Positions 47,790 to 59,281 of a stretch of 64,000 nt of DNA are shown here, one piece after another (the first letter of the stretch is position 1; each line of letters opens with the position of its first letter). The notes under the pieces are model-generated. The model saw only the letters and a list, made by a program, of their open reading frames with translations. It had not been told where the DNA came from and made no database searches. Origin of the DNA: Trametopsis cervina (taxonomy: Eukaryota > Basidiomycota > Agaricomycetes > Polyporales > Irpicaceae). Position numbers and translations under genes: made by a program. Where the stretch lies: contig MU278350.1 in assembly GCA_022385755.1 (NCBI GenBank), positions 439,965 to 503,964 of the forward strand, read 5' to 3'.

Positions 47790-48326
47790 TTACGGATGAT
47801 ACTCAATCATGTCTGCGAGTGAAAAGCAGTTTAGGATAAGCCTCGGCTCCTCGGCAGGATCTTCCTTAAGGGGATCCTGATCGCAGTCGGCGCCCAGAGG
47901 TTTGCAATGAATACGATGGTTCGCGGACTTGCAAGGCAAGCCCTCATATGCACCAGTGGTACCAGTACGGGGAAGAGGCCCACCTTGCTGCTCCTTTCTG
48001 ATCGGGCACTCTGTCAGGACGCACTCATTTGGGCTAGAGTTTGGCAAGGAACTCACGATCGACAGATAGTAGGCCTCGAGAGGTGTACGTACTGGACCTC
48101 GTTGACGTACCCGCGAAAGGCGCCTCCGGATGGAATCGTGATACGGCGGAGGCAGGGCTGCGTTTGGCTGATCGACCTGTTTCCCCATGCAGGAGGTTGG
48201 CACATGCATGCAAGGTCCCTTGCGCTTCCGCACTCGGGAAAAGATCTGAGACATTGCAAAGACGAACGAGACTCCTGACATGAATGGGATCAGAATGCAC
48301 ATACGCAGACAGATTTCCACGGGCAT
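47790..48326 (-). CDS. Possible small single-pass membrane protein
   Basis: An uninterrupted ATG-initiated frame of 178 codons encodes one hydrophobic helix near the start (CILIPFMSGVSFVFAMSQIF) followed directly by basic RVRKRK. Next comes a PPPYHDSIRRRLSR segment (PPPY resembles a WW-domain or Nedd4-type ligase target) and a charged tail. The helix plus positive-inside flank suggests a membrane protein with a cytosolic tail. A GTGAGT donor and CTGACAG acceptor at about 48053 and 48008 would shift the frame if used, so the C-terminus is unsure. No family is recognised. Confidence 0.4.
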   Translation of the reverse strand: MPVEICLRMCILIPFMSGVSFVFAMSQIFSRVRKRKGPCMHVPTSCMGKQVDQPNAALPPPYHDSIRRRLSRVRQRGPVRTPLEAYYLSIVSSLPNSSPNECVLTECPIRKEQQGGPLPRTGTTGAYEGLPCKSANHRIHCKPLGADCDQDPLKEDPAEEPRLILNCFSLADMIEYHP

Positions 48327-49229
48327 CTGTTGGTCGTGATTGATAAGATATTAGCGTGGCCATAACACAGGTTGCGGCTGATTTATTCTTGCCCGCTACG
48401 GGAGGGAGGCTGGAAAAGAGGAGGAAAAGATGTCGAGTTGCATACCGGGGAGGGTGACGACCGATGACGGCTCAGGCGGACCGAGGAACGAGACGGAGAG
48501 AATTGGCTTTTGGACCTTGGACAGGTCCCTTGAATCCTCGATCAAGTTGCATTCCTTCTCGAACGCCGAGACAGCCAGCTGTGTACGTCACGAGGGAGGA
48601 AGAGGAGGGTGAGAGTTGCCGGGCAGTCGCGCGAGTCTCGTTCCCTCATGCGGAAACTCTTGGGTTGTCCACGCGATGTCCTCATTTGACCCCCTTAGGG
48701 CATCCCTTAACCCGCCGTCCCACCCAGGCTAGCCCGTGGTGGACAGCTAGCTGCATGTTGCTTCAGAAACCGGTGCGACCTTTTCACTAGTTGCAGGGTA
48801 GCCAAAGCCTCGACCGACCCAGTCAGCATTGCTAATACGCCGCTTATGAAGTGCTTACAACGTACTGTAATGCGGTGCCATGCGCTGCCATCTGCTGCCA
48901 CCTGTAGATTGTAACCGAGCGGTCGATCAGCAATGATGATGGCGACCTGAAATGGTTCGGTACCGAGCACGGGACCGAAACCGGAAACCGTTTTCAGGGG
49001 TGTGCATCTCGAAGTTAAAAGCGAGATTCAAAGAGAGTAACGGAGGTCGCACACAGTGTTATCACAGCAGTGGCCATTGAAACGTTGGAATCTTCGATAA
49101 TCGCATGCCAGGAACAGCACACACGCTCCTTTGATCTCTGCCCTATAGGTATCCAATACTACCACGCGGCACCGAACGTAGAGCACATCTCAACGCATCT
49201 CCGTCTCCTCTCTCCCATGAAGCACGAAC
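48327..49229. other. 0.9-kb spacer, no gene seen
   Basis: This lies between the possible small membrane protein and the 3' end of ornithine decarboxylase. A small tandem of ATGCGGTGCC/ATGCGCTGCC/ATCTGCTGCC occurs near 48870-48900. No coding region is recognised. Confidence 0.4.
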
Positions 49230-50801
49230 TCACGCCTTCCCAAGGAGAGCCTCACGCACCTCCGTGCTCCCGAATCCACCACCTGTAGTGTAGATGACGT
49301 TACTAACTTGGAAGCCGTTGAACTGGGATGCAGCGCAGATAGTGTAAGCACCCATATTGTCGAAAGCGAGCCAATCTCCGACCGACAGAGAGCTGGGAAG
49401 CTGGGTGACCGGGCATACCACGTCGATTGAATCGCACGTCGGACCCCACACACTGCATGCGCGTACCGGTTCGGAAGTAGGAACGTGGAAAGACCCGTTC
49501 AGGGATAGCACGTAGGGTTGCGGTGTCTGATGATCAAACATGATGCAGTTGAACGCTCCGTATACACCGTCGTTGATGTAGTCTGGGTAAATGGTTTGAG
49601 TTAGCCACACTCCTTTCGTTTGTGAATTTCGGACGTACACATAGCGCTTGGCTGTTGAGGATCCAACTCGATCTCCTGGGCACCGTTCTCAGCAGCAGGT
49701 GGGGCTCTCCGAGCTATCACGTTGACCGCCAGACTGAACGCACGAGACACGTAGTACCTGCCAGGCTCGGCGATGATCCTCAGTCCACTGCGAATGGGGA
49801 AATGGGTTTCGATAGACTCTTTCAGAATGGCAGCCGCCCGCTCAAAGGTCGAGTCCTCGAATCCTCCCCCGATGTCAAGGAGAGTAAAGTTGTATCCGGC
49901 CGCCTTTCCCATATCAAAAGCCGCTTTGGCACGAGCTATCGCATCTGAATAGGCCGTGGAGTCGAAGCACCCGCTGCCCACGTGAAAGCTGACGCCAATA
50001 ACGTTCAGGTCCAATTCCCTCGCTTTGGACAGCAGAGCGGGAACTGTGACGAGCGGCGCCCCATATTTCAAACCAAGTCGACATAGGGACCTCGAGTCGT
50101 CTGTCAAGATGCGGACAACGAGCTTCGCCCCTGGATGAACGCGGGCGATTTTGTACAGTTCGTCGGTGTTGTCAAAAGTCATCATGTCAACACCCGCTTT
50201 GGCAGATTGGCGGACAAACGACGTAGGTTTGCAAGGGTTGGCGAAGATCAGCCGAGACGGCTCCACTCCAAGTGAAAGCACCTGTGAAATTTCTCCGTTC
50301 GACGCGCAATCGAACCCTGTCCCAAGCGCCGCAAGCAATCGGAGAACATAAGGGTCCGGGTTACATTTCACGGCTATATGAGATGTGTGATATGATTATG
50401 TGGTCAAAACATTTCAGTACGACGAGCTTACCATAGAACGGCTCGACTTCTGGAAGAAACGCTTTCCACCTCAGGTGTTGGCGATATACGTAACTGAGAT
50501 CAGCTACGAAGAAAGCCTTCTCTGATTCCGGTTCTCCATCTGCGGATAGTTGCGTGGCCCTCATAACACCGCTCCGAAGATGCAGCTCTGGGTGGCCGTG
50601 GTGCACGGAGGGAAATCCTGGAAGTGAGAAATCCTGTGCGAGCTCACTCGCAGTTGGAAGAGCACTGCCATTGTGGGCAGGAGGGGTATCTTGATAGGAG
50701 GAAGAATGGAATGAAGTCGTAACAGATGGAGAACAAGAGAGGGAAAATTGAGAGTCAAAACCAAGTGGGATGTGAGTGGCGAGGACTTCAACTGTAGACA
50801 T
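49230..50801 (-). CDS. SPE1: Ornithine decarboxylase
   Basis: Three exons join in phase; introns are 50374-50431 and about 49583-49637. The PLP lysine motif is PFYAVKCNPDP, spanning the first intron. Other family marks are TGFDCASNGEISQVL, HVGSGC, LDIGGGF, EPGRYYV and the active-site cysteine motif WGPTCDSIDVV, with DWLAFDNMGAYT near the end. All catalytic residues are present. The enzyme converts ornithine to putrescine, the first and rate-limiting step of polyamine synthesis. It works as a cytosolic homodimer and is usually controlled by antizyme and by its leader. The first in-frame ATG (50801, MSTVEVLATH) is taken as start. The same frame stays open about 55 codons further upstream with no ATG, so a spliced N-terminal extension is possible. 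Confidence 0.9.
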
Positions 50802-51690
50802 GTTTTCCGTTGAAATTTTGGTCTCGGGCACTGCCAAGTCTGCGTCAAACTCGGGATCTAAGTCCAGATCTTTGAGTGGCAAAGGTCTGATAGGTACGAA
50901 GGAGGTATGAGTTTTTTTGCGCTTCGGGTGCGCTGCCACTGCGATGCGTGAGGTCGTTGTGTTTTGCTGAAGCGTTGGAACCCGTGATTACCGCGCCCAC
51001 CGCCGCGGTCGAAGACGAGCCCGGCGGAGTAGGTGTCGGTAACTATAAGGCTTCTTTCAGTGAGGGGAGGTTTCCTCGCTCCCTGTGCAGCGAGGAAAGG
51101 GCTTGAAGGGCGATGGAGCGGTTTTGGGAGATGAAACGGTAAGGAAGATTGAACTGATGGAACTTGATTGGTAGACGAGTCCGGCACGGGCCTGTCAGGG
51201 AGGTTCGCCTGCATGAAAGTATTGATTTGACACACAATGGGCAGAAAAGTAGAAACACGAACCTCGAACGGATGACCACCTACAGGAATGCCAAATATTG
51301 TCAACATATCAACATGGAGATAAGTCTGCCAACGCACTCTCGGGTCAACAAACGTAAGTCGTCGTTACGCGCTTGGTCAGAAATGGTGACGCAGAGAGGT
51401 CTCTGCTGTCGAACACTTGAGTTACGACAACAGAGATAGCACTGGGTGTGGTAGTACGAGAAAGAGCACGGTTCGAGGCTGTGAAGGGAAGCGGTCGAGG
51501 TTGTTTCGAGGAACCTCCGGCAGAAATTTTGCTGGACATCGATTGCATTCACGTGACCGTCCTATTATGTCACCGCGTGCCGGGCCGTCGCATTCATCAA
51601 CGAATGGCAATGCGCACATAGCTTTTTACAACTACATCCAATCCGTCCATAATTACACATCGAGCAACGCATTTAAGCAAAGAGAGGTGA
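50802..51690 (-). promoter_or_regulatory. Long upstream region / leader of ornithine decarboxylase
   Basis: The minus strand here has long open frames with plausible splice sites. One is an ATG frame at about 51538 (MSSKISAGGSSKQPRPLPFT). A second open frame covers 51337-50858, and a third runs in phase into the decarboxylase start (PKRKKTHTSFVPIRPLPLKD). These may be upstream ORFs in a spliced leader, or true N-terminal exons. Long leaders with upstream ORFs are a known control device for polyamine genes. Which applies here cannot be decided without transcripts. Confidence 0.4.
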
Positions 51691-53246
51691 TTAATCAATT
51701 TTAGCTTCCACATCGCCATCTAAAGAAGTCTGTGGCGTATTTACGGTTGTAGGTCCAGGAATCGCTGATTTAACCACAGAGGTAAACGGACTGGGATGCA
51801 GAGCAGAGCTCGCTAGAGGACCGAGCGGTACTTTATTCCCTACTACCAGGCCCGTTGCTCTTTTTCGAGGTACAGAGTGGTCGCGTATATGCGTGACGGA
51901 ATAATTGGGCTGCGATGGTACCCATGGTATGGGAGCCGCTGCGGCCGAGAATTCCTTGGGAGACAGTGGGCCCGGATATACTGTTGCTTGAGCACCCGGC
52001 TCGTAAGGCGTAGCCGTTAATATGTTGGACGAAGAAATAGGTGCCGGTTGTGCGCCATGTGCTTGAGGCGAAATGTCTGAAGGGTCCCATTCTAGGAGAC
52101 CTCCAAGAGGAATATGCTGCACAACAACCCGCTTACCCAATACTTCGGCCTTTGGAGGGTATTCAGGAGTTTTGTGACACGATCCAAGAGCAAATACGTA
52201 CCTCGTACATTTTGAACAATCCGGAGTTCACCTTTGACCAAAGTTGTACCCCCGTAGCAATGCTATAAAGCTGAGAGGAGTGCTCAAAGAAAGGCCCTTG
52301 CTTGACTGCAAGTATACGAGAGATCTGTAAGAAATAAAAATTGGTCGGAGGTAATGGCGGGCGTATGACCGCTGATACGGGGATATCCTTCTGGTCTTTG
52401 TACAGCAATCAGGTTTTGGTAGACCTGTCCGGTGTGTGTCACTCACCTCGAAGCTGCGCACTGCCAAATATGTAGCCCAAAAAATGATAATCATCAAGGC
52501 CCCAGACGCCATGGCTGCCTGCAGGTTCTAGTTTGTATACATCTTGCAGCCTCCAGCATAGCCTCACATATCGCAAGAAAACTATGAGCACCATTTGACG
52601 CTCCACTTCAGGATCGGGTTCGAAGAATCGGATAAGGGTCAGGCATAACAAGAAAAGCGCAAACGAGGTCTCATGTCCAGTGCCGTAATCCATACGGGTG
52701 AACGAGCCGAAAGAGGTGAGTAAGTATGGCGCTAAATGTGGCACAGCGGCCTCCATGTGGGGTGGTAACAGCATAATCAGAAGCTTTTCGTGCTCCTAGG
52801 CCCACCACGTCGGTTCAGTATACGCGATTTGCTGAGACACAATCCACTTACGTCTTCCAGGCGCTTTCCCCAAGAGCGGAAAGCTAAATTTCCAAATCGT
52901 TGCGGAGTGGGTAGAGGAGGAATGTCATCTATCCATTTATCAAGCGTTTCCAAAAGGGACAAAGTAGACAGCGTTGCCTGTCAGAGATGTTGAGAACAAT
53001 TCAGATGTAATAAGTGACTGAGCAAACCTGGCTTGGCGAAGGAGAAGACCATGGCAAAATATGCCCCACTACCGATTCGTTCAAACGCCGCAAGAATAGA
53101 GCGAAATCTCTGTATCCTGTGGTCGTCTGCCACGTACCGAGATCCTCGTCAGTTCTGATCTTCTGACTCGGTTTCGAAGATAGCTGGGCAACAACATCAA
53201 TTGGCACTTGTCGAAGCGATGAACGTCCCGCTGGAGTGGATGTCAT
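51691..53246 (-). CDS. PP2A activator PTPA (Rrd1/Rrd2 type)
   Basis: Exons join in phase from MTSTPAGRSSLRQVPIDVVA (ATG at 53246) to a TAA at 51691. PTPA family regions appear in order: TGYRDFALFLRRLNESVVG, LLETLDKWIDDIPPLPTPQRFGN (split here), FRSWGKRLED, an exon beginning PPHMEAAVPHLAPYLLTSFG, RMDYGTGHETSFALFLLCL (core YGTGHE motif), VYKLEPAGSHGVWGLDDYHF, and FEHSSQLYSIA. The protein is a peptidyl-prolyl isomerase-like activator that loads and activates PP2A-type phosphatases. After the domain there is a roughly 130-residue Pro/Ser-rich tail, beginning VLGKRVVVQHIPLGG, which is longer than in yeast. It is divergent from Ku70. Confidence 0.9.
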
Positions 53247-53678
53247 ATGTAACCACGATACAGCGGGTATAACCCGGAACCTCGAGATATTCCGGAAGTA
53301 TTCGGTGTTGTCTCAGTCCTCGCGCTTGAGATATACAGAGGATGAAGGACATACTAGAAACAGCGTCATGGATATATACTCATCATCATGAGTACTCATC
53401 TGAAGAACTACTTACTATGATGGGAGGAGTGAAGATTGCGAACGTCCAATGATATCGGATCCAGAGGCGTGATCGGCATTCTGAGCGGCGCACGTGACAT
53501 CATTCCCGTGTCCGCAACGCGCTGGTGGCTGGAGTCAAGACGCGTCGAGCGAGTCTTGAGCAATTTTCCACCATATACAACGTTGCTTCATCAGACATAG
53601 CCTTTGGCTGAAGTACAACACCATCAAGCTGGATAATACAGGATCCGTTTATCGCGACAGGACAAGGTATATCAACGA
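53247..53678. promoter_or_regulatory. Divergent PTPA/KU70 intergenic region
   Basis: These 432 bp separate two divergent starts. A minus-strand frame across 53500-53754 is antisense to the first Ku70 exon and is not supported. No TATA box is obvious. Confidence 0.45.
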
Positions 53679-56600
53679 ATGGCACCATATGACGAATGGA
53701 ACAGACTTGACGAGGATGACGAGGACGACCTGCAAGATTCTTCGGTGAACTCAAGCGTATGCTATTTCCAGAGAGTATTTGCTAATTATTGCCACATTCA
53801 GGTGTTTGAAGGAAAGAAAGACGTGATACTCTTCGCAATTGACTGTTCTGAATCCATGTTGGCGCTACGCGACGACCCCAATTATGAGGACGATAGTGTG
53901 AAGACTTCGCATATTTTGACGGCACTCGATGCTGCTATGCAGATACAGAAGAAGAAGGTGACCGTAGGACCTAACGACGCTGTTGGAATTATGTTTTTCA
54001 ATACGGTTTGCCTTTCGAGACACATTGCCAATTCAACCAGCTCATGTCTGCTCCCCAGAGTCGTAAGAATGAGGGATCAGAGCATGGCTCTGACATAAAA
54101 CGTGGAAACTTTATTTTCCAGTCCATTTCCACTATCAGCGCACCCAAGGTGCAAGAACTCATCCAACTCCTTGACTGTACGTGCAATTGAATACGCTGTC
54201 GCACCACTTGACTCTACTGACTCTCCGACATTAAGCTGCCCGTCAGGATCCAGATCTTTTGAGGGAGACTTTTCCTCCACTGAGTGGCACTCGTGTCCCA
54301 ATAGGCGATGTCTTCACGAGCTGTAACTGGATAATGCGCGACGGGTAAACTGCCATTCCGCGCCTAGACCCCCTGGCAGTTGACATAGATCTTTGCAGTG
54401 CTCCGAAAACCGCAACAAAACGCGTCTTCCTTATAACGGACGAAGATGATCCCAATTCTGGTGCGGGAAGTGACCGTCTTCTCACCTCCGCGAGGACCAC
54501 ATTGATCGTATGCCCACTGACCACATACCAGGCTTGCGCTGATCCTGACTGTTCTGTAGGACTTGACTCAAGCTGGAATAACCATTGAGCCATTTTTTAT
54601 CAACACAGAGGAGAAGCCGTTTGATATCTCAAGGTTCTACTCCGTATGGTCCATTTGTCTCTGTTGTTCTTTTTTTGTTCGCTGACGTTACTCCGAACTT
54701 AGTCTGTACTCCTTCAAACCGACATAACGGAGGATGAAGACCTGCCTGGAGTCCTCCCTGAATCCGTTTCTATCACTCGAATCGATGACCTGTTATCGCA
54801 AATGAGGTTTCACGAGGTTCCCAAGCGCGCTTTATTCAGCATACCCTTTCAATTAGCTGACGGATTCACCATCGGCATCAAAGGGCAAGCGTCTGCATCA
54901 TGTACCCCATTTCTTCTGCCTCACATACGAATTCTTTCGCAGTTACGGTTTAGTAACAGAACAACGTAAAGGCCCATACAAATATTTCGTGGATCGTGGG
55001 GACGGGATGAGAGTAGTGAACACTCGAAGCGATTGGATTGACAAAGTAAGCCACCGTTGGTCTTCCCGGCGCACCGTGAATCTCAATGTTTCAACGATAA
55101 GACAACTGCTTTGCCTGTGAAGAGGGAAGAGATGCTGTATGGCATGAGCCTCGGGGAAACGGTCAAAGCTGAGGCTGTGGAAGAGGACAATGACGCCGAC
55201 GAAGAAGTCCAGGGTCACAGTATAGCTCGTGCCGTACCCCTCGATGCAAAGGTGAGAACGGTTCATGCGCTCTCTGTGCAACATGACAAAGGATCATCCC
55301 AAAGGTGTTCTATACAGCGGACGAAATCAAGTCTTTTCGCACCCTGGGACTTGAACCACGTACGAGACTTCGCTGATCACCATGTTATGCGTCTGACGTG
55401 ATCTCGAAAACCAGAGATCAAACTTTTGGGATTTAAGACCCGTAAATCATTAAAGTTTGAAGATAACGTCAAGCATTCCGTATTTCTTTACCCGGATGAG
55501 ATGGTGAGCATATGTATCATCTGCCATTTCATGAATGTCTGCTGACCTCAACACACATACAACCCGGAAGACTTACTCCGGGAGTAGGCGCACCCTCAGC
55601 GCTCTGGTGAAAACGATGATCAAGAAGAAACGGATTGGTTTGGTGCTTTCGCTGCCAAGGCGGAATGCTACTCCCACGTTTTGTGCGCTGGTTCCTCAGG
55701 TACGGTCAAATACCTCCACCCCTCTCCCACCGACGCTCGCCCGGGTGTCAATTATATCTACCCGCATCGCTCATTTCGTCGTTTCATCCGCTAGGCAGAG
55801 AAAGTTGAAGAGGGCGGATGGATAGAGCCTGCAGGCCTTCATCTTATTACACTTCCATTCGCAGATGATATCCGGGCCGCACCTGAACAAGTGGTATCCG
55901 CTGCACGAGGTCAATTCCCATTAGATATTGCTCGGGTGGTGACAAGCTATTCTCATTTTACCTACTCTTCTAGCTTCTGATGAACTCAAAGATAAAGCGC
56001 TACAGTGGATCGAGAAGCTGAAGTCCAAAAACATGAGCTATCCTCCAGATTCCTACCCTAATCCTGGTGTGTTGGTACTCGGGACCGACGACATAACCTT
56101 CGCTCACCCTTACCGTAGCCCTGGCATACCATAATGCTCAACTGGAAGCAAGTGCATTCCGTGAAGAGTTCGACCCTGAATCGTTTGAGGATCTGACGCA
56201 ACCCAACTACGAAGCCATACGCAAGGTGGGTTTCGCACTCACGCCTGCCCAGGATAATTCATTTTCTGATATTGCATCTCGCGTGTCTTGTCACCTGTTC
56301 ATGGTGCATGTTATCTCGAAATTGCCAATTGCGTGTATAGAGAGCTGGGCATCTGATCAAGGATTGGAGAGAAACCCTGAGAAATGAGGAAGCATTCTCT
56401 ACGGTCGTGCAACCCTCGGGACCGACACGACAGAAACCGGTAAGTCTTTCACTTCGAGTGGTTGTGGGATATGTGCATCAGAGGTGCCATATGACACCGG
56501 GGAGATAGGTTACTGACCAATGTTATGTTCCTTCTTCTTCCCAATGACAATTTAAGGATGCGAGTGTCGACGAAGCAGACATATGGCGCAAATACGAAGA

Positions 56601-57001
56601 TGGCGAACTATCGAAGGTGAGAATCGAACAGGCACACCAGCAGTCTGGGTGCACCCGCTGTTTTGGGTGATCACCACTCGAGGAACCTGCTGACCTTTTC
56701 TTTGATCGCACCTCTACAGCTCCGTGTTGATCAGCTCAAAGTAAGTTTTGTCGTCATTCCAACTGCCCATGGGCCTGCATGTGGGCGTGGCGTCGTGGGC
56801 GCGGGATAACATATCAAATTCGGCGGTGTTGCTATGTGCCCTCACTCATGACAGAGAGATGCGACCGCTCCCATGCTAATTTTGCTTCGTTCGTTCTTTA
56901 CATAGACCTTCTTGAAGAGCAAAGGGCTCTCCGTGTCGGGCAAGAAAGCTGATCTACTTGACCGTCTTGGAGAATATTTCGACACGCACCCGGAAGCATG
57001 A
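53679..57001 (+). CDS. KU70: Ku70 DNA end-binding protein
   Basis: The start is ATG at 53679 (MAPYDEWNRLDEDDEDDLQD). At least ten short introns follow. The N-terminal von Willebrand-like domain reads VFEGKKDVILFAIDCSESML, GPNDAVGIMFFNT, PKVQELIQLL, KRVFLITDEDDPNSG and LTQAGITIEPFFI. The Ku core follows: RKGPYKYFVDRGDGMRVV, RTLGLEP-type strands, EIKLLGFKTRKSLK and RIGLVLSLPRRNATPTFCAL. The last exons carry AGHLIKDWRETLRNEEAF and a C-terminal SAP domain, LRVDQLKTFLKSKGLSVSGK then ADLLDRLGEYF, ending at a TGA at 56999-57001. The SAP domain marks Ku70 rather than Ku80. With Ku80 it forms the ring that binds double-strand breaks and starts non-homologous end joining, and it also acts at telomeres. 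Several internal splice borders (54000-54800 and 55900-56600) are approximate. Confidence 0.88.
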
Positions 57002-57770
57002 GCAATCGGTTTACTCATATAGGTCTCCGATGGGTTCGAATGTTGTTATGGCGAGTGACGATCAACTTTGGATGCTCTCGACTCGAAATCTAGGCTTGCA
57101 ATATCTTCGAAAAAGCGACCCGTCGACAGACTATCCAACCGTCAAGTTATTTAATCAGATCATGCAGATGAGAAAATACTGCCTCGGCACCGAGGCAAGC
57201 TTACTTGTAACCGTCTGCCACTTCCATATGCACGTTGTCCCTTATTCTCATGTACCAAAACACCGGTATCTGGAATTTTACCTTCAGTAGCAGTGACCGC
57301 CCGCGTCAGTGGTATAGCGCGACTGGTGTATAACCACTACTGTGGTTGTCAAAGTAAGACACGGTGGCCGACCCTTGGGAACGGCAGGTGATTTTCGATG
57401 ATACGAGGACTCGGACTGGCTATGTTATTACACTATGACCATAATTGGCTGAATAGAGTGCAGCTATGCAGCTCCTGGTTCTGTGACGGAAACAGCAGCC
57501 GATAGTCCGAGGGTTGTCGTGACGATTGTGGCCACTGGTGACCCCGGTCTGATGCGCCTTGGTCGGCGTCGAGTTTGTCGGCTTGGGGTACGACTCTCGC
57601 ACGCTTGGGATTAGCGCTGAATGTTATCAGATAACGGTTTGACCCGGATTGCGCGATTTGAGCTTATCCAATCTCGCAGCCCCATTCTTTAGCCACTTAG
57701 TCAGTGTCCGTCTTTGCTGTCCTCTGCTCTCTCCTGATCGGCCACCGTCTGTCCCTCGTATTCATCCACG
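57002..57770. other. Spacer between KU70 and glutaredoxin gene
   Basis: The plus-strand frame 56958-57290 is mostly downstream of the Ku70 stop in another phase and has no domain signal. The final 80 bp before 57771 are pyrimidine-rich, a likely promoter-proximal element. Confidence 0.4.
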
Positions 57771-58609
57771 ATGTCGGCACCCTCCAACGCCATTGAGGTC
57801 ACTTCGCCTGAGCACTTCCAGTCTTTACTCTCTGCGGATTTACAGCGCACATCCCTGATCAACTTCTGGGCCCCATGGGCAGCGCCATGTGCGCAGATGA
57901 ACGAGGTCACGCTGGAACTGGCGAGGAAGTACCCGCAGCTTTTGGTCCTCAAGGTAAGATGCAATGTTTAGAGAGATGAAAAGGCTTGCCGGCTAATGCG
58001 TATGGTGCTCGTTCAGGTGGACGCGGAGTCGCAAGAAGACATCGCTGAGTCCTTTAACGTCGAATCTGTACCGACTTTTGTCATCCTCAGGGTATGCAAT
58101 GCGTACTTTCCTATTTGGTACGATGTTCACACTGCTTGTAGGGTCACACCCTCCTCGGTAGGATTGCTGGAGCAGACGCTGCTGCGCTGACCGATACCAT
58201 CGCGAAGCACGTCCACACTCCTTCATCGGTCGTTCCGCAATCCCACACCGAGAAGGCCCCCGCACCGCCCACTGAAATCGAGGCCGAGAAGCTGGAGTCG
58301 GAGGCTCAGCTTGATGAACGTTGCCGCAGTCTCATGACCCAGAGTCGAGTAGTGCTCTTCATGAAAGGAGTACCTGACGCACCTCGCTGTGGTTTCTCTC
58401 GCCGTATTGTGGCCCTTCTCAGGGATCACAGCATTGAATTCGCCCATTTCGATATCTTGAAGGACGAAAGCGTCCGCGCTCGTCTCAAAGTTCTGAACGA
58501 CTGGCCGACATTCCCTCAGGTCATCGTCAACGGCGAGTTCATTGGTGGCCTCGATATTCTGCAGGAGATGGTGGAAAACGGCGAATTTGATGAAGTCGTC
58601 AAGGCTTAG
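57771..58609 (+). CDS. Monothiol glutaredoxin Grx3/Grx4 (thioredoxin-glutaredoxin fusion)
   Basis: Three exons (57771-57953, 58017-58091, 58142-58609; introns 63 and 50 nt) join in phase to 241 residues. The N-terminal thioredoxin-like domain has LINFWAPWAAPCAQM, keeping one Cys of the usual pair as in this family, and VESVPTFVILRGHTLLGRI. After a Pro/Glu linker comes the glutaredoxin domain with RVVLFMKGVPDAPRCGFSRR (the CGFS active site), NDWPTFPQVIVNGEFIGG and DILQEMVENGEFDEV. These cytosolic or nuclear proteins bind a [2Fe-2S] cluster with glutathione, deliver iron and regulate iron-responsive transcription factors. All cluster-binding residues are present. The start is the first ATG and gives the expected length. 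Confidence 0.93.
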
Positions 58610-59281
58610 GTTTTCTTTCTTGTTGTGAACTCATTGTAGAAGTTTTATTTCTCGAGCATTGTTCTAAGTCTGACTGTTGTATCGCTTTGCTGGAACTCGT
58701 TTATAATGTCATATACACATGCTACCTCCCGTCAACCCGTTCGGAAGGCCGAACGTCCGGCATATGAAAACCGAATGTGATGTCACAAAGACGTTTCTCT
58801 TATTATGCTTTGTAGGCCTCATAATGTTCGACCTGCGCAAGTGCAATCATCATGAAGAACCCTTTATTCACATTGGTAGAGTGCTAAAGCTAACAATCTA
58901 CGCCACAACGACCCGACACACCTAAAATGGGGATAGTATACGGACTAGCTGTGAGTCTTGTGATCAAAGGCCGTCCAACTGCAAATCCGCTGGGCTGGCG
59001 CCGTTCAAGGATGTATTTGCTCGCGGACATTTCAAAAGAGTGCTCTGGCCTTACTCGATGTTCACGTACAAATTTGTCTTTTGAGATCTCAGATGATAGG
59101 TTATTCCAAGACACAAGTAGAAATACGTCAACAACGGGATCTTAACGAGAGGCGGGCCACTCAGGTGGCACGACCACACCTTGGTCGCGAGGTGGATTGG
59201 TTATATAAATGAAAGGCCACTGCTAGCACTGCTCTTTCCGCCTTCATACTGCACTCTGCTCCACTCCACAGTTTAATTTTC
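58610..59281. promoter_or_regulatory. Spacer and promoter of ankyrin-MYND gene
   Basis: Between the glutaredoxin stop and the next ATG there is one clear core-promoter signal: TATATAA at 59202-59208, about 75 nt before the ATG at 59282, immediately preceded by ATTGG (inverted CCAAT) at 59196-59200. The rest shows no gene. Confidence 0.55.

Noticed and set aside
50858..51337. 159-codon minus-strand frame as a separate gene
   Set aside because: It begins with GTG, not ATG, and abuts ornithine decarboxylase; treated as leader or possible extension rather than an independent gene.
57290..57360. tRNA-like motif GTCAGTGGTATAGCGC
   Set aside because: D-arm-like only; there is no T-loop GTTCRA and no pairing acceptor stem in range.
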